A stretch of DNA of 64,000 nucleotides from Periplaneta americana (lineage: Eukaryota > Arthropoda > Insecta > Blattodea > Blattidae), in contig NC_091127.1 of NCBI RefSeq assembly GCF_040183065.1, positions 110,363,834 through 110,427,833 on the forward strand. Reading direction: 5' to 3'. A program made the translations under genes and the position numbers. Below the pieces are notes generated by a model. The model made no database searches, was not told the origin of the DNA, and saw nothing but the letters and a program-made list of their open reading frames with translations. Below are positions 44,420 to 56,861 of the stretch, piece by piece. The first letter of the stretch is position 1. Every line of letters starts with the position of its first letter.

Positions 44420-46937
44420 AATCTGTGAAAAGCCCTCAACCGTCCGCCATCATGGAGTATTTAGAAGGCCCAATCAAAGAGTTTGTAATATATAACTAGA
44501 GACACCAACGGCGCTAGTTTCGCGTACAAAATTGAACCGCTGTTCGGCAGCCATTAAAGGGAGTTGATGCTTCGCCGGGAGTGCGAGCAGTTCGTGCTTA
44601 TTGAGGAGTACGAATAAATATAAGTACACTAGAAATACTGTGCCGCAAATAATTGTTCCAACATAGCTACTATTGTAGGATGCTCAGGAAAGCATGCATA
44701 TCTTAATATTTGGAAGAATGTTCCAAATGCAGTTCCTCCTTTGAATGTGTTTACAGAATGTCGGATTATTTCTTGCATAAAGTTTTTCCAGAAACACATT
44801 AATCAGGTTTATAAGGTTGATTTCAACAATGTATGTAAGGGTTAGGTGCCATCACATTACAGTGGATTATAATAGCAGAGTGCATAAGAAAATCCTCAGA
44901 CTATATCTGTCTAAAACTGTTTTGTTTCACAATAAATGAATTAATCATGTAATTTCCGTATTGTATAGTATGTACTTCTAGTTTTGGTTGTATTAAATGC
45001 AAAGAAAGTAGTGAAAATATAGCTGATAGCCTAGCTAGGCCTATTATTACCACTACTGCTAGGTTTACTATGACCACTACTACTATGCCTACTATTACCA
45101 CTACTACTAGGCCTATTATTACCACTACTACTAGGTCTACTAGGCCTATTACTAATACTACTAGGCCTATTATTACCACTACTACTAGGCCTATTATTAC
45201 CACTACTACTAGGCCTATTACTAATACTACTAGGCCTATTATTACCACCACTACCAGGTATATTATTACCACTACTACTAGGCCTATTATTACCACTATT
45301 ACTAGGTCTACTAGGCCTATTACTAATACTACTAGGCCTATTATTACCACTACTACTACGCCTACTATTACCACTACTACTAGGCCTATTATTACCACTA
45401 CTACTAGGCCTATTATTACCACTACTACTAGGCCTATTATTACCACCACTACTAGGTATATTATTACCATTACTACTAGGCCTATTACTAATGCTACTAG
45501 ACCTATTATTACCACTACTACTACGTATATTATTACCACTACTACTAGGCCTATTATTACCACTACTACTAAGTCTACTAGGCCTATTACTAATACTACT
45601 AGGCCTATTACTAATACTACTAGGCCTATTATTACCACTACTACTAGGCCTATTATTATCACTACTACTAGGAACATTATTATTACCACTACTACTAGGC
45701 CTATTGTTACCACCACTACTAGCTATATCATCACCACTACTACTAGGCCTATTATTACCACTACTACTAGGTATATTATTACCACTACAACTAGGCCTAT
45801 TATTACCACTACTACTAGGTATATTATTACCACTACTACTAGGTATATTATTACCACTACTACTAGGCCTATTACTAATACTACTAGACCTATTATTACC
45901 ACTACTACTAGGCATATTATTACCACTACTACTAGGCCTATTATTACCATTACTACTAGGTCTACTAGGCCTATTACTAATACTACTAGGGCTATTATTA
46001 CCACTACCACTAGGTCTACTAGGCCTATTACCAACACTAGTACGCCTACTATTACCACTACTACTAGGCCTATTATTACCACTACTACTAGGTCTACTAG
46101 GCCTATTACCAATACTACTACGCCTACTACTACGCCTACTATTAATAATATTATGCCTACTATTACCACTACTACGAGGTCTATTATTACCACTACTACT
46201 AGGTCTATTATTACTACTATTACTAGGCCTAGTATTATCGCTACTCCTAGGCCTACTATTACCGCTTCTAATTCTATTAAAAAGTCTGACCTTTAACTTC
46301 GTGGTGTAAACTACACAATGAATAGATTGTTTTATTATAAAATTTATTCTCATTATGTTTTAAACCAGTTTCCAGAATTTGTATGATCTCATACTTCACC
46401 ACTAAATATTTTCTAAGCACCATATACTTTCCTCTTCCTTTGCATGAAAGGACTGAAATATAGATCATTTTAAATATTACAGTAAATAGCCATTAGGCCT
46501 ATTATGTCCTTAAAACAATACTAGCAATACTGAAAATTAATGTTGACATTGCCATTATTCAGTATTTCACATACTTATCCCGAGTGTATATGGGTGATTT
46601 AATTTATTTTTTAGAATATCGCCAAAGATGAATCATTATAATACTTTAATAAATATAGCGCTCCTCTGCCATTCATGTTTATTTCATAACGATCCATCCT
46701 TGGTAAAAGATGTTTAAAACAGTGTCTATCACCAGGCTACATCAATGTATTGTGGTACTGTTTTCGAATTTCGCGCCGCAAACACTCCCTTTAATGGCGG
46801 ATGGTAGCCGATACAATTTGACATTTTTCTTGCCTGCCACTCACGGGTATGTGTCTCTAGTAAGTATTACAAACTCTTTGGGCCCAATCTGTGAAAAGCC
46901 CTCAACCGTCCGCCATCATGGAGTATTTAGAAGGCCC
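44420..46937. mobile_element. Inverted-repeat element carrying a 1.25-kb minisatellite, bracketed by 52-bp perfect direct repeats
   Basis: A 52-bp sequence starting AATCTGTGAAAAGCCCTCAA and ending GTATTTAGAAGGCCC is identical at 44420-44471 and 46886-46937. Just inside, diverged inverted repeats of about 90 bp face each other. CAAAGAGTTTGTAATA, CTAGAGACAC and GCCATTAAAGGGAGT occur at 44475-44572, and their inverse is at 46784-46880. The interior is dominated by the AGGCCTA array. No transposase. The long direct repeats are too long for a normal DNA-transposon TSD. Confidence 0.7.
45030..46280. repeat. Minisatellite array built from AGGCCTATTATTACCACTAC-type units
   Basis: The basic unit is 24 bp (TAGGCCTATTATTACCACTAC plus TAC-type filler) mixed with 21-bp (AGGCCTATTACTAATACTAC) and 9-12-bp (AGGTCTACT) variants, over about 1.25 kb. 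All units are multiples of three, so several frames stay open for hundreds of codons on both strands (repeats such as RPIITTTT or NNRPSSSG). These are not genes. The palindromic core TAGGCCTA is the same one dispersed elsewhere in the window. Confidence 0.95.
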
Positions 46938-47152
46938 CTGCTTTGAACAATCTTTTTCGTTATCTTAACCTTGTGTGTAATATAGCGCTACAAACACAAT
47001 ATCGTCATTAAAAACAAATAGAGATATTATATATTATATTAACATTGCTACATTTATTTGAAAATCACAGTAATAACAACTTACATATTAAAATAACAAC
47101 AACACATAATTATACACAGATTATATAATGGCTCCTAATTTAACGCTAGCTG
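46938..47152. other. No gene seen
   Basis: AT-rich spacer without recognisable features. Confidence 0.5.
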
Positions 47153-47266
47153 CTAGCAAGATGAGAGTTTGTGACGCACAAGTCTGGATACTTTGCTTAA
47201 TGCAGCCACGCGTTTCGCTTCACATGAATATTTGCTCGCTTCGTGACGTCTGGCTCCAGAAGATAC
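47153..47266 (-). CDS. Candidate terminal exon of an unidentified gene, minus strand
   Basis: After an acceptor-like CTGCCACACAG at 47267 the minus frame reads VSSGARRHEASKYSCEAKRV then AALSKVSRLVRHKLSSC and a TAG. The composition is protein-like and GC-richer than the flanks. The 5' extension of the frame runs through the simple repeat at 47371-47442 and is not credible. No homology recognised and no partner exon seen. Confidence 0.3.
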   Translation of the reverse strand, partial: VSSGARRHEASKYSCEAKRVAALSKVSRLVRHKLSSC

Positions 47267-47370
47267 CTGTGTGGCAGATACGAAATTTGTAAGATCGTTT
47301 ACACTTACTTCTCTGCTATAAAAGGGTCGTTTCAGAACAGATTTAATGAATAAATGATTAGGTAAATAAA

Positions 47371-47442
47371 TAAATAAATACATACATACATACAAACATA
47401 CATAAACGGACGAGCGAATAAATAAACAAAGAAATAAATAAA
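47371..47442. repeat. (TAAA)/(CATA) microsatellite
   Basis: Imperfect TAAATAAATAAATACATACA and related repeats. Confidence 0.85.
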
Positions 47443-47729
47443 TTTTAACAGACCATGTAACAGGTATTTCTGCAGATATAATATAACATAAGACCTTTCT
47501 TAATGCGTCCGAATCTAATGGTTGCATTCCATATCACGGGAAGGTTAGCGAGCAACATTACTTAAGGTGACGAATATATCACAGACCTATTCATAAGATC
47601 TATTTACAGTTAGATTTTGAATTCCATCGAAAGATGGCATCACATAGCAAAATCACTACATCTACGAAAGAGCGACTTAAAAATTAATCATTTCCAATAT
47701 AAAAGTAGTAAGGCAGAGTAAGTTCACTA

Positions 47730-48140
47730 TAGTCGCGATGCTGTTATTCCCGGCGTGACTCCTCCTCTTTGCTTACGTCTTAGGAAGTGAAGGCTCTATA
47801 AAGCCTAGGTAGGTAGTGTCGTTCGCCATTTTTGCTCTTTCGTTGCCGAGCTACCATACGAGGAATCTATTTGCTACACCGTTAAACATTATCATGTCGT
47901 AGCTCCTATGATAATAAACCAAACGCACTGTAACTGAACAAATAATTGAGCGGAAAATAACGTTCTCGTGTGCTTTCTGCGAACGCCAACGAAAGAGTCA
48001 AAATGGCGGACGAATATATTAAGTATTTATTGAGCCTTAAGAAATGAATAACGTCTTCATAAGCGAATCACAAGACGCACACGTTTAGATGTAGCCGACC
48101 TGCAACGTGATTGGCTGCCGGAAATTAGAGCGACGGGACT
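47730..48140. mobile_element. Foldback MITE, copy 1 of an inverted pair
   Basis: This stretch is itself an imperfect palindrome. GTTCGCCATTTTTGCTCTTT (about 47821) is answered by the inverse CAACGAAAGAGTCAAAATGG (about 47987), and the outer ends GTTATTCCCGGC and CTAATTTCCGGC are inverted. A closely similar copy in opposite orientation is at 56862-57268. No coding capacity. Confidence 0.75.
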
Positions 48141-49394
48141 TATAGAAGCGGCAATGCTATTCTCTGGGCCTCTCTTCCATACCCCCCCCCCAAAAAAAAA
48201 AAAACTTCAAATGCAACTCATGGTAGTCTAATTCAAGTCCACGCAATTATATCGTGACAGAACATTACAGTTACATTAAAGTACATCGTCTTCGGTGTCT
48301 AAGGATTTATGATACTGATAGTTACTTTACCATTCTCTTTCACAAAACTTTTTCAATCCAATAATGTCTAGTTTTAAAATAGTATTAACGGACCATGGTC
48401 GTGTGCTAAGTCAACAAGGGCAGTTACGAAACTCGCATCTGTAGTCAATCAAGAATCAACAGCCTTAGAATCCGATGAAGACTGATGACGTTCCTGGATT
48501 ACTAAGGATAACAGCATTGAGCTCCGAAGTATTTCTTGATGAATTTACAGTAAGAACATACCTAGTTAAGGATCAGTCAATAACATGAAACTGTCATTCA
48601 TTTCAATATGGGATTAGTAGTTTGAAACTTCACCGGAAGAATTTGAATAGACAAGATAATGTATATCTTTGTACAAATGAATAATACTGTTAAAGCACCC
48701 TATTTCATCAGTCATTCCGACACTTCACGATCCTCTCGGTACTATCTGACATCACAACCAAGGGCACACGCAGGGGGTAGCCAGTAGTAGCAATTGCTAC
48801 CACTGAGATTTTATTTTTTTTACGAGTTGGATATATGTTTTCGCAAACCCCCAGTAAACAATTCAACAAAAGCGAATGCTTCAAACTATGAATGCATGCG
48901 CAGGTTATATTTCAGAACTGGCTATTCTTTATGTTCAATTTTCTCTCTCCTCGTCCATCCGTTTCCTCTAATTTTCTAAACATCTTGCTAACATTAAGAT
49001 TGGATTCTGCGAGCGCCCTTGATCACAACACAAAAGAGCAGAAGTCTAAACCGAGCAATGCTTATATTACTGTAATTCTAAATATTATTTACTGTATACG
49101 TTAAAATAATATCCTCTATTAACTTAACATACAATTAAAACATACGTAATATATAACTCACATTATAAGTTTCTTAACTGCAAAGCTAATTGGTGAGTGC
49201 GCCAGATTAGGGAAAGTTAATTTCTTTGACGTTTGTATCTCAACCATTTGCTTGATACTAAATTCATCAAAAGACATCGTGGCTGTGAGATGCAGCCCAG
49301 CGACCATACGCCAGCCATTTCGGGGTTGTAAGGGGTGCCCTGCAATTGATTACAAAATATCACCTATAGCTAAAGTGTTTAGTTTAGTATAGTG
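48141..49394. other. No gene seen; C10A12 homopolymer pair at 48182-48204
   Basis: Only short frames. A run of about ten C followed by about twelve A occurs at 48182-48204. Confidence 0.5.
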
Positions 49395-49690
49395 TAAAGT
49401 GGCAGCGTGGACTGAACCGATGGTCTGTCTCGCAGGAGGTTCGCGTTCGAATCTCGCTCAGATCTGGTATTAGGCTATATTAATTGGAAAATCCATAGTG
49501 ACACTTGTGGCGGACAAGGTTGCTGTTGGTGTTTTTTCCGGGGTTCTCCCGTTTTCCATTCTACATCATTCCGTGAGATCTCTATTTCATCATCATCCTC
49601 TTCTTCTTCTTCTCCTCCTCCTCCTCCTCATCATCATCATCATCATCATCATTATCATCATCATCATAGCATTCTCCGATCGTCGCCTGG
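49395..49690 (+). repeat. tRNA-SINE with (CTC)/(CAT) microsatellite
   Basis: A tRNA-like head (GTGGACTGAACCGATGG, box B CGCGTTCGAATCTCG) is followed by the body TTGGTGTTTTTTCCGGGG and TTCTCCCGTTTTCC, then TTCTTCTTCTCCTCCTCC and CATCATCATCATCAT repeats (49605-49668). It ends in AGCATTCTCCGATCGTCGCC. Same family as 27745, with a microsatellite expanded in the body. Confidence 0.75.
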
Positions 49691-50324
49691 CAAAGAGCTT
49701 AGAAGGCTAGTTCGGACACGAGTGGCGTTGCCTGCTTGCAATCCGAATACGCTGTGAACCTTAGCACAGTCAGTTCGAGTGGGTTGGGAATGCGTCTACT
49801 TGATGGAGTTAAGAACAATAGACCAAGAGCTAGTCCATGTGTATGGTCATATAACTTCTCCTCCAATAGAATAGAACATACTATGACAGGAAGAACAAGT
49901 CGTTGCTGTCTCTTTTTTTTAGCTATAATTTATGCAAGAAAGTAGGAAAAGTTGCCTATTTCCGTGATACCCTTATCCCGTGATACTTTTTAAAAACTGA
50001 ATGTACGTCAAAGCTTTGTCATTCGATCACAGTGCCATTCATCTTTCTCGAAAGAGTGCTTCGTTCGCCTAATTTTGGACATCGGCGAACTTCCTAGCAA
50101 GATACCCAATCCCGTGACATTCAGTGAGAAAACGTATCACGGAATTAGGCAACTTTACCCTATATCAAGTTGAAAGAGTCTGCATTGGAAATGTTACAGA
50201 ATGACAAAGAAATCTCTATTTATTTTGTGATGAAAGATGGGTGGAGCGGAGAAAAATTATGTTAAATAATGGCTGCCACATATATTTTAATCTCATATTT
50301 CTTCATTACATTTTCACAGTTTAG
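49691..50324. other. No gene seen
   Basis: Short unrecognised frames. CCGTGATAC-like words recur (49960, 49977, 50110) but form no clear array. Confidence 0.45.
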
Positions 50325-50475
50325 TCCCTCAAGCCGATTAAGAGCAATTGTTGGATAACTTACAGCGTTGGACCCTGGACTCTTTTCCCCGACATTATCA
50401 CCTTTATCTCATTCAGACACCATATAACTAAAACCATAGAAGTTGATAAAGCGTCGTAAAATAACCAATTAAAAA
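50325..50475 (+). repeat. 5'-truncated Blattodea-type SINE
   Basis: Carries only the body and 3' part: AGTCCCTCAAGCCGATTAAG, GACATTATCACCTTTATCTC and AGCGTCGTAAAATAACC, then an A-rich tail. Same family as 27745-27985. Confidence 0.8.
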
Positions 50476-51453
50476 AATTCACTGTGGCCAGCTTCCACAT
50501 CATGACAATGTTCCAGGAATTTCATAGTTGATCAGAAAAAAAATTAGTATGTTTACTGTAAAGGCATTGTGAACTCTATGCTTCAGCTGATCAGAATTGA
50601 AGAGCCCACTGCAAGAATGATGGATGTCACTTTTTTGTCGAAAATGAACCAAGACTGTCAATGCATAGCTTAAGACATATAGAATGTACATAGAGAGTTA
50701 CATGGTATTAACACTGGTAGTCATTGTCCAGTAATGATCGGAAAATCACAGTTAAGCTTTGAGCGCTAAGAATTTCAAACTTTCAATTGCTTCTCCTGCA
50801 AAATGTATTCCAAATGACATCCATCATTCTTGCAGTGGACTCTTCAATTATTAATTATATTTCTTTTTATAGTTTTCAAGTGGATTTAGTCACTGGCAAA
50901 GGTCCAACAAGTAAACTACTTTTCCTCCTAAAAATAATTCATTTTAAAACACCATGAAGGGGAAGGGTGAAAACTTAAAGCTACGTCATAGTGAACTATT
51001 ACGCTAGCCCTTGGCGAGGCGCATTTTACCAACACCAGTTGACTACGCTAAGGTTAGCTGCATATAGGCATACTGGTTTCATGTCCGTAGTCCACCAGCC
51101 TTCTCTATATGTCAGCGATCAGAGAAATGTTATGAATATGATATTGGAATAGATGTCGCTCAGAAAAATATTAATGCACAGGCCTAACATGGAGAAACGG
51201 AAGAATCTCGAGAAAAACCCTAACTTCTATCTTGTCCGCCTCAAGTGTCACTATGAACTTTTCAATGAAAAATCTCAGACTGAAACAGACTGACTCAAAC
51301 CAAGACCGCTTGCATGACAGACTGATGGTCTATATCACGCAGCAATCGCAGGGACTAGGGCAAATCTAACCTTAGAAAAGACGTATCTTAATTTGGTCAG
51401 CATTCGAAAAAAAATCCAATCTATGTTGATCTGTAGCTAAATAGTACAGTACA
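50476..51453. other. No gene seen
   Basis: Two inverted stretches of about 35 bp (near 50597 ATTGAAGAGCCCACTGCAAG and near 50822 CATTCTTGCAGTGGACTCTT) suggest a small foldback of about 260 bp. No gene. Confidence 0.5.
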
Positions 51454-51460
51454 GTATAAG

Positions 51461-51642
51461 CACAGTCTAGTATATACAGTCACGAAGCTTGAATTGTGAG
51501 GGTGCTAGGAACAATAGACTGTGCCGGTACTATTTCGCATTGTCTGTAATGAGGCGATATTAGCGATCCTAGTGGTTAGCAACTATCTTTGGATGCATAT
51601 TAACTATGTATTGAGCTTCGTGACTGTATATACTAGACTGTG
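51461..51642. mobile_element. CACAGTCTAG-family MITE, copy 3, perfect 7-bp TSD
   Basis: Both ends are complete (CACAGTCTAGTATATACAGT and its inverse ending TACTAGACTGTG). Flanks are GTATAAG at 51454-51460 and again at 51643-51649. This copy defines the family: 182 bp with 7-bp TSD. Confidence 0.93.
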
Positions 51643-51649
51643 GTATAAG

Positions 51650-52623
51650 GTTTTAAGTAATGCACTATTCAAGCGTGGACTTCAAAGAATGTATAATAAA
51701 CTGTAAACTACTGAATAACCGTATTCGTTCAATAATATGTAAAAATTGCGAGATTGTTGGCTCAAAAACACTACTTTCTGTCAAAAATATGCTTTTTAGC
51801 CGAATGGATATTTATGGTTTTGTAGTAACCCAATTGCATTCTTCATAAAATGAGTATCTTTCCAAACACTTTTCTAACGAACTCTTACTTGTATAATCTC
51901 AGGCGCTTACGCGACACTGCCGCAATACGTATCACTCATTATGCAGCGTCCATATTCATCACTGCACTTCCGTGCGAATCCAAAATCAGCTATTTTGACA
52001 TAGTTCTTGGAAGCCAGAAGTACATTTTCGCACTACAGAACGCGATGGCTGATATCCAAAGAGTGCAAGTAGTCAACGGCGGATACTAGCTGCCTGTAAT
52101 ATAGATAAATATTTTAGATAAGTATTAACCTTACTTTATGGTAATAATACGAAAATGTGAAGTCTTAATTGTTCAGTCTTTGATTTATTTATTGTAGCAA
52201 AATATCAAAAAGTTATTTTTACTAATACATATTAGTGAACGTTTTCGCTCTTATCATGGGCATCATCAGACTAATAAGTAGATATCTATGTAAAAGTAGG
52301 CTAAGTAAATCCATGTTAAACATATTGCAATAAAGTTTAAAAAGTTTAAAATAACCGTCAATTAAAAATAAATTATTAAAATTATTGATAAGGTTACATG
52401 TGAAATTTATTGGAAATTATGCATATTTAATAAAAAAAAAAACATACTAAAAATAGTCTATATGAGATGGATTAAAAATTTACGAACCAATACTTTTCTA
52501 TCATCACTAGGTTGGTCATGGGTAAATTATTAAATATATACTTTACGCAACAATTGTATGAATGTGAAAAAACTGTAAGTAACCACTTGTTTATCTTGTT
52601 TATTTAGCAATAGGGAGAAATTA

Positions 52624-52625
<2 letters not shown>
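51650..52625. other. No gene seen
   Basis: AT-rich with short frames (51660-51848, 51850-52089), none recognised. Confidence 0.45.
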
Positions 52626-52669
<44 letters not shown>

Positions 52670-53394
52670 TATTGCCAGAACAAAGATACATATTGATTTT
52701 TTTATATAAGAACTCTGTAACACCCCCAGAAAGAATAAGTTACATTCTCGTGCTCAGGGGGCATTCCACATAAGTTAATGTTAAGACGTTTTATTGAATA
52801 ACAGAGTAAAAAGTAATAAAAGAAAAAAAGAAGAAGAAAAACACATATCACAATAACTGAACTTTAAATTTTCTCTGTTAACAGCAATATTTTAATAGAT
52901 TTTTTAAAAATAAGGAGCATCAGCAAATTGTATGTCTTGGAATTTATCTATTATCTTGGACCGAAGTTGCTACTGTGATTATATGCTACAGTTGTAGTAC
53001 ATTTAGGAACTGTCAAGCATATTATGTTGTCTGATCTTTTGGTTTTATATTTATGTGAATATAAATTAAATATGTTTCGGTTTTTATGTACGAAATTCAG
53101 TAATACATTGTTATACATTTGATGGAAGTGAAATATTTTAAATTCTGAATACAGCAGCTCTGAAGGATAATCAAGAGGTTTATTAAGGCATATTTTTATT
53201 ATTATTTTCTGTAGCAGAGTTATTGGCAAGAGGGAGGTACTATAAGCACTACCCCATCCTATAATGCCGTATTGTAATATAGCTTGTACTAATGCGAGAT
53301 AAATCAGTTGTAAAGTATGGACAGTCAAGTAATTTCGTAGGATGACAAAATAGTGAATAATATTTCTTAATCTATTACACAGGAAGAAGAACAA
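52626..53394 (-). mobile_element. LINE fragment (RT C-terminal region) with (TAA)n tail
   Basis: The minus frame 53394-52951 holds IYLALVQAILQYGIIGWGSA and LLQKIIIKICL, the conserved post-catalytic region of Jockey/CR1/I-type LINE reverse transcriptases (xxxPILxYGxxxWG). About 290 bp of 3' UTR follows to an (AAT)n run at 52626-52664, the expected 3' terminus. 5'-truncated, and no catalytic domain remains. Confidence 0.85.
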
Positions 53395-54025
53395 TATGCA
53401 TACTTTTTACAAAAAGTCTACAAAGAACAAAGATACCTGCAAAAAGAATTCTGTCATTAATATCTGGAAAAACAAGTGACAAAAAATGTAACTAAATTCA
53501 TGAAATTAATGTAATAAACATGGATGGAAAAGCATAGTATGGAGTGAAATTAAATAGTGTGTAACAGACTATGAAATAAGATAAGTTGGCAATAAGTGTA
53601 TGATTGCTCAAGTAGTGGTTTGTCCCAATACCATTTTATTTATTTCAAGAATTTCAACATTTTCAATGTATTTATGTAGTCAGTAATAATGCCACCCAAG
53701 TGCTAGACAGTTTAATCGCACAATTATTCCAATAATAAATTTCTTGATTTTAACAATTTGAAGAATGATTTCTTATTATTTTGAAACCTATTTCATGTTG
53801 ATGTCCGACATGTTCGATTAGATTTGTTGGTGGAGGTTATCAGTCTACAAAATGACACATTTAACCAAAAGTAAATGCACTAATATTGTTGGCTTGGATA
53901 TACATAAAAACTTTATAAATTAATATACCCAAATTTAATAATTCCACTAATCCTTTATGAAAATTGTATCAATGTTTGGCTCCACTTATACATGCCAGAT
54001 CCAGACTTATAGACGATAATTTAAA
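53395..54025. other. No gene seen
   Basis: AT-rich sequence without recognisable features. It may include more 5' LINE debris. Confidence 0.4.
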
Positions 54026-54032
54026 GTATCAA

Positions 54033-54202
54033 CACAGTCTAGCTAGTATATACAGTCACGAAGCTCAATATGTAGCGAATATGCATCCATAGATAGTTGC
54101 TAACCACTAGGATCGCAGACAATGCGAAATAGTACCGGCACGGTCTATTGTTCCTAGTACCCTCAACAACTCAAGCTTCGTGACTATATATACTAGACTG
54201 TG
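54033..54202. mobile_element. CACAGTCTAG-family MITE, copy 4
   Basis: Starts CACAGTCTAGCTAGTATATA and ends TACTAGACTGTG, with GCTAACCACTAGGATCGCAG inside. It is inverted internally relative to copies 2 and 3. Flanks GTATCAA and GTAACAG match at 5 of 7. Confidence 0.88.
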
Positions 54203-56861
54203 GTAACAGCTCACAATTACGATGACTGATATTATTCCCGATTTCAGACAACTACACTTGTGGGATGATGATAATGATGATGATGATGATGATGATGATT
54301 TGATAAATTTGATGGATTTGTTTTCTAGTAACCTATTTCCTAGATAGCACATAATTCTGATTTTGTTTCTTATATTGTAATGTGAATTTTGAAGTTTATG
54401 GTTTAAAATATGTATGTCATATTATGGTGTAGCCTGTAATATTTTGCAGCCCACTGAAAACAGATTGAAATGAATACGAGAATTATTTAATTTCAATTGT
54501 ACATTCGACACAAAAAATGAGCGATCACCTATAGCCAGAATTTCTCTAAAGTCTCTAATTTACCCTTTCGATATATTATCTTTGCTCTAAATTATTTATA
54601 ATGCTTGATTTGTAAACAGAAATAACAACAAAGAAACAAATCAAAAGAAACACAGAGCGGAGTCCTCTCTTTTACTACACCACGTGAACCCTGGGTTTCT
54701 AGGTAACAGTTACGTGTTCTTACAATAAGAGCCATTTGAAACAATGACAACAAATTACTGAAACTCTCCCGCCGCATAATAACATTCGTTCACGTGTGAA
54801 ACTAAGTTCTCACGAATGCACACGAAATTTTCCGAAGGGGACTTACCCTGTGGTGTTGATCATTATTTGTGTCTAAGATGATACCTTTGGTTTGCACCAG
54901 CAACCACTGGTTACATACAAAGTATGCCAGGTGGTCATACGTTACCATGCTTGGCGGGTTATCGCAAACACAGTGCAAGGCGTAACTACAAAATTGAGCA
55001 TAGCTGCTGTACACTGAATATAAGTAAATATTTTAAATTTAAATAGGTACCAGTATTTAAAATGTTTATTTTATGGTTATTTTATTGTTCTTAAGTGAAC
55101 ATTTAATTTTTATTGTAACTTTATTTGAGGCTATGAAATATTTAATTTTAAACTAGGGTTAGAAGCTTTACACCTTTTCCATAAAATAAATTTTATCGTA
55201 GCTTTTCTTTCTTACCTGGAAGATCAGTGACTTTTTATCGATGTGAGCAGATTGCTACAAATATTTCCTAGAAAATAGTCTGGAATTAATTTATAATGTA
55301 TGTGTGTGTTTATATTTATTCTGTACATATCTTTGTGTTTGCGTTTCTTCTGAATAACTGTTTATGTATCCATTTCTTCCGTATAGTTGTTTGTGTTTTA
55401 TAAGCACTTTTTTTCGTAAAGTTCTATACTGCAATATGAATAACTGAAGAATAAAAACATTAGTTTTCTAGAAAAGTGCCAAACGGGAGGAAGGAAGTGA
55501 TCTCTGACGACTAATGAATGTTATTAGCACTGTTGCCGTTCTGTCTCGTTATGGTGTGGTTAGTTGTGGTGTCCCACATATTCTAAAGTAATGTGCAAAA
55601 GAAATAAAACCCAATTTATAAATTTAAAGTTTTACACTCTCTTTATGGGTTATAAATAATGGCTTTGAAATGAAATTCGAAGAACAGAGACTGTTTGTTA
55701 CCAGATCAGACCAACAGGCCTATTTCATAATTCCCTGATATAAAATTAATGACGGTGTTGATGAGAAAAGTCGTACTGCTATTGTAATGTGCCCACGAAT
55801 CGTACGATCCAAGATAGTCGCTACGGAACAATTGTTCCATTCATGAGAGATAGGCCTACTAATGGATTTTGTTCAATAGACATCACGATGTCACGCACAT
55901 AATGCATAGGCATCATCATTGTGCATGTATGTCCCCAACAATGATTTACAAGGTACAGAACTTTTCTTCTTTCTTCACTACGAGTAATGTAGCCAACTTA
56001 ATGTAATTATTTTAATGTAATAAGTAGCCTAGCTGAAGCGATGTAGAAAATTAAATTAAAACTGTTAAAATGTCAACATTATGTACCTACCTAAAATAAT
56101 GTTTGGCTTCGCATTCTGGGAGAGGTCATTTTTTTGTTATATAATTGAAGAGATCTACTTCTTTACAGAGATCCATAAATATAAAAATGTTCTCATTAAC
56201 ATGCAGCACGTCTAGCGTACTAACTACAGTATATGCGGATGTTATACAGATTTGATTATCTTGATCTCGCGACAAAGAAATTTGGTTCCAAGTTCTTTCA
56301 AAGCTATTCTCGTATCTATTGTTTTTACCGCTATTTTTTGGTATAGCCGTTTCTGAAGATCTTATACGCTATTTTAACTTTTCCATAAGAGCCTTCTCCG
56401 ATAGTTTTATATCCACTTTTCTTCAAAGCATTTAATGCTCCCTGCTGTTCGAATATCTTTATAAGCCTACATGATAGGCCTATAGTATTTGAAGGCGGCA
56501 TATCGCAATGATATTCTTTACTAGTAATAGCAAAATCAGTATTCTAGTGTCCAATATATACGTATGATTATCTCTAACAACCAATATATTAAACAACGAT
56601 GCTTAAACTTCTTCAAACTGGCATGAACGTTGTTGCCTAGCAAATTTACGCATTTCAGATGATGGATTGTGACTTAGATAATCAATTATTGGGTTATTCC
56701 ATTATTACGAGTGTGACAAATGAGAAGCTTGCTTCCAAAACCTGCCAATTCCATTCATTGCAATTTTACAGGAGAGAGATATTCTCCTGTACTTTTCTGA
56801 GGGCACAGACTCCTAGAATCTTTGGATTTCTCTAATGTAGGTATATAACGTTGTTATAATC
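54203..56861. other. No gene seen
   Basis: Includes an (ATG)n run at 54266-54300. Frames at 54592-54777 and 54802-55014 are unrecognised. TAGGCCTA occurs near 55853 and 56477. A long AT-rich desert without recognisable TE ends. Confidence 0.45.

Noticed and set aside
45031..46353. Open frames of 408, 440, 272 and 271 codons on both strands
   Set aside because: All arise from a minisatellite with units of 3n length. Products are low-complexity repeats in every frame, so they are not genes.
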